From: an uncultured Chthoniobacterales bacterium
GTDB taxonomy: Bacteria > Verrucomicrobiota > Verrucomicrobiae > Chthoniobacterales > UBA10450
NCBI GenBank assembly: GCA_955652855.1
Contig: CATPCN010000188.1
Span: forward strand, 1-5,967
DNA length: 5,967 nt
Reading direction: 5' to 3'
The position numbers and the translations under genes are program-made. Each line of letters opens with the position of its first letter. The first letter of the stretch is position 1. The notes under the pieces are model-generated. The model was given only the letters and a program-made list of their open reading frames with translations. It was not told the origin of the DNA and ran no database searches. Shown piece after piece: positions 5,458 through 5,967 of the stretch.

Positions 5458-5967
5458 AGGTCGTTTCCGACGCTTCGCCCTTGATTGCGCTTGCTCGGAT
5501 TGGTCATTTCGACCTTCTCCCAAAGCTCTACGGAATCATCGTGATTCCCACCGAAGTTTACACCGAGGTTGTCATTGCCGGAGCGGGATTGCCGGGCGCC
5601 AAACAGGCCGCTGGAGCCAATTGGATTCAGGTGACCGCAGTGGGCGACTCCACCGCTCTCAAAGTGGCTGTGGAAAAGACAGATCTTGGAGCAGGCGAAG
5701 TCAGCGCCGTCATTCTAGCCAAGGAACTCGCCGCCGATCTGCTTCTGATGGACGAATGGAAAGCACGACAGTACGCCATGGCGCAAGGTCTATCCGTGAA
5801 GGGTTGCATTGGCATTCTTGAAAGCTTCCACCGCGACGGGCGGGGCGCTCGTTCTCGGGTTCTACCTCCCGGCTCGCTCTTCGCCACTCGCAAGTGCTCC
5901 CTCTTCGGCCACCTCCTTTGCTCCAAATGCTTGGCTCGAAATCTCTCCCGACGGCGCCGTCAAAATA
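5454..5967 (+). CDS. DUF3368 PIN-domain toxin, C-terminus replaced after about 5840
   Basis: The gene begins with GTG overlapping the antitoxin stop (GTGA) and stays open to the window end (171 codons). Residues 1-129 are a DUF3368/PIN nuclease. MKVVSDASPLIAL gives the first metal-binding aspartate (D6), IPTEVYTEV supplies E34/E38, LGAGEVSAV gives E82 and LLLMDEWKAR gives D100/E101. The family core ends with GLSVKGCIGILESFHRDG (112-129). Known members continue for some 25-40 residues with helices that this protein lacks. Beyond 5840 this frame gives an arginine- and cysteine-rich tail that is simply the shifted reading of an oxidoreductase gene. Known members are thought to be RNA-cleaving toxins held by UPF0175 partners. 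All acidic residues are kept, but loss of the C-terminal helices may impair folding or antitoxin binding. The toxin identity is firm; whether it is active is open. Confidence 0.85.
   Translation, partial: MKVVSDASPLIALARIGHFDLLPKLYGIIVIPTEVYTEVVIAGAGLPGAKQAAGANWIQVTAVGDSTALKVAVEKTDLGAGEVSAVILAKELAADLLLMDEWKARQYAMAQGLSVKGCIGILESFHRDGRGARSRVLPPGSLFATRKCSLFGHLLCSKCLARNLSRRRRQN
5809..5967 (+). pseudogene. IorB-like molybdopterin oxidoreductase subunit, N-terminus cut off, continues past window
   Basis: One base out of phase with the toxin gene, positions 5815-5967 encode FLKASTATGGALVLGFYLP, then a proline/serine linker, then SFAPNAWLEISPDGAVKI. This is the characteristic opening of IorB-type (isoquinoline 1-oxidoreductase beta, xanthine dehydrogenase family) molybdopterin-binding subunits. 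These normally start with an ATG a few codons earlier and a twin-arginine export signal of the form RR.FLK. Here the codons before FLK read V-A-L-A after a TGA at 5797-5799, so the twin arginines and native start are gone. A TTG at 5809 preceded by AAGGG (5799-5803) could act as a substitute start. The partner [2Fe-2S] subunit gene (iorA type) usually lies upstream and is absent. I read this as a truncated gene at an insertion or deletion junction. It could be a working cytoplasmic variant if the rest is intact. Confidence 0.65.

Noticed and set aside
5841..5967. Cysteine- and arginine-rich tail of the toxin frame, resembling a small zinc-binding domain
   Set aside because: The same DNA reads as a conserved IorB N-terminus one base out of phase, so the cysteines are a by-product of the wrong frame.
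1..5967. tRNA, rRNA, CRISPR array or insertion sequence
   Set aside because: No cloverleaf, regularly spaced repeat or transposase-like protein was seen on either strand.

Overview
The window is GC-rich bacterial DNA with the look of a soil bacterium, most likely Verrucomicrobiota or Acidobacteriota. That placement is inferred from three things: a PadR regulator paired with a membrane protein carrying a permease-prefix-like segment, an IorB-type molybdenum hydroxylase, and the style of the relaxase. No marker gene here settles the phylum.

Layout. (1) Positions 1-1175, minus strand: a PadR-family regulator (825-1175) followed 8 bases later by a membrane protein gene (816 down to 1) that runs off the window edge. 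The second gene was recovered by reading the reverse strand from an ATG at 816; all 272 codons are open. (2) Positions 1176-1665: about 490 bases with no convincing gene. It separates the divergent units and holds several inverted repeats, a 12-base palindrome, a plausible sigma-70-type promoter and a strong ribosome binding site. (3) Positions 1666-5454 and onward, plus strand: a tightly packed operon of five genes. In order they are an excisionase/MerR-type DNA-binding protein, a full-length MobF (TrwC-type) relaxase-helicase, a 107-residue protein I do not recognise, a UPF0175 antitoxin and a DUF3368 PIN-domain toxin. All four joins are overlaps (TGATG, ATGA, ATGA, GTGA), which suggests translational coupling. 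(4) Around 5815-5840 the toxin gene stops resembling its family. The next reading frame instead encodes the start of an IorB-like molybdopterin oxidoreductase subunit (FLKAS, then FAPNAW..I.PDG), without the twin-arginine codons or ATG expected in front of it. This looks like the right-hand edge of the mobile segment, or a deletion scar.

How it may work together (inference): the relaxase would nick an origin of transfer, probably in the upstream non-coding region, and unwind the strand with its helicase half. The small DNA-binding protein would act as an accessory or regulatory factor, as TrwA does for TrwC. The toxin-antitoxin pair would stabilise the element. No coupling protein, type IV secretion gene or integrase is visible, so the element would have to borrow a transfer channel, and how it integrated is unexplained. 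The most unusual points are the solo relaxase/toxin-antitoxin operon with its unknown third protein, and the out-of-frame toxin/oxidoreductase junction.
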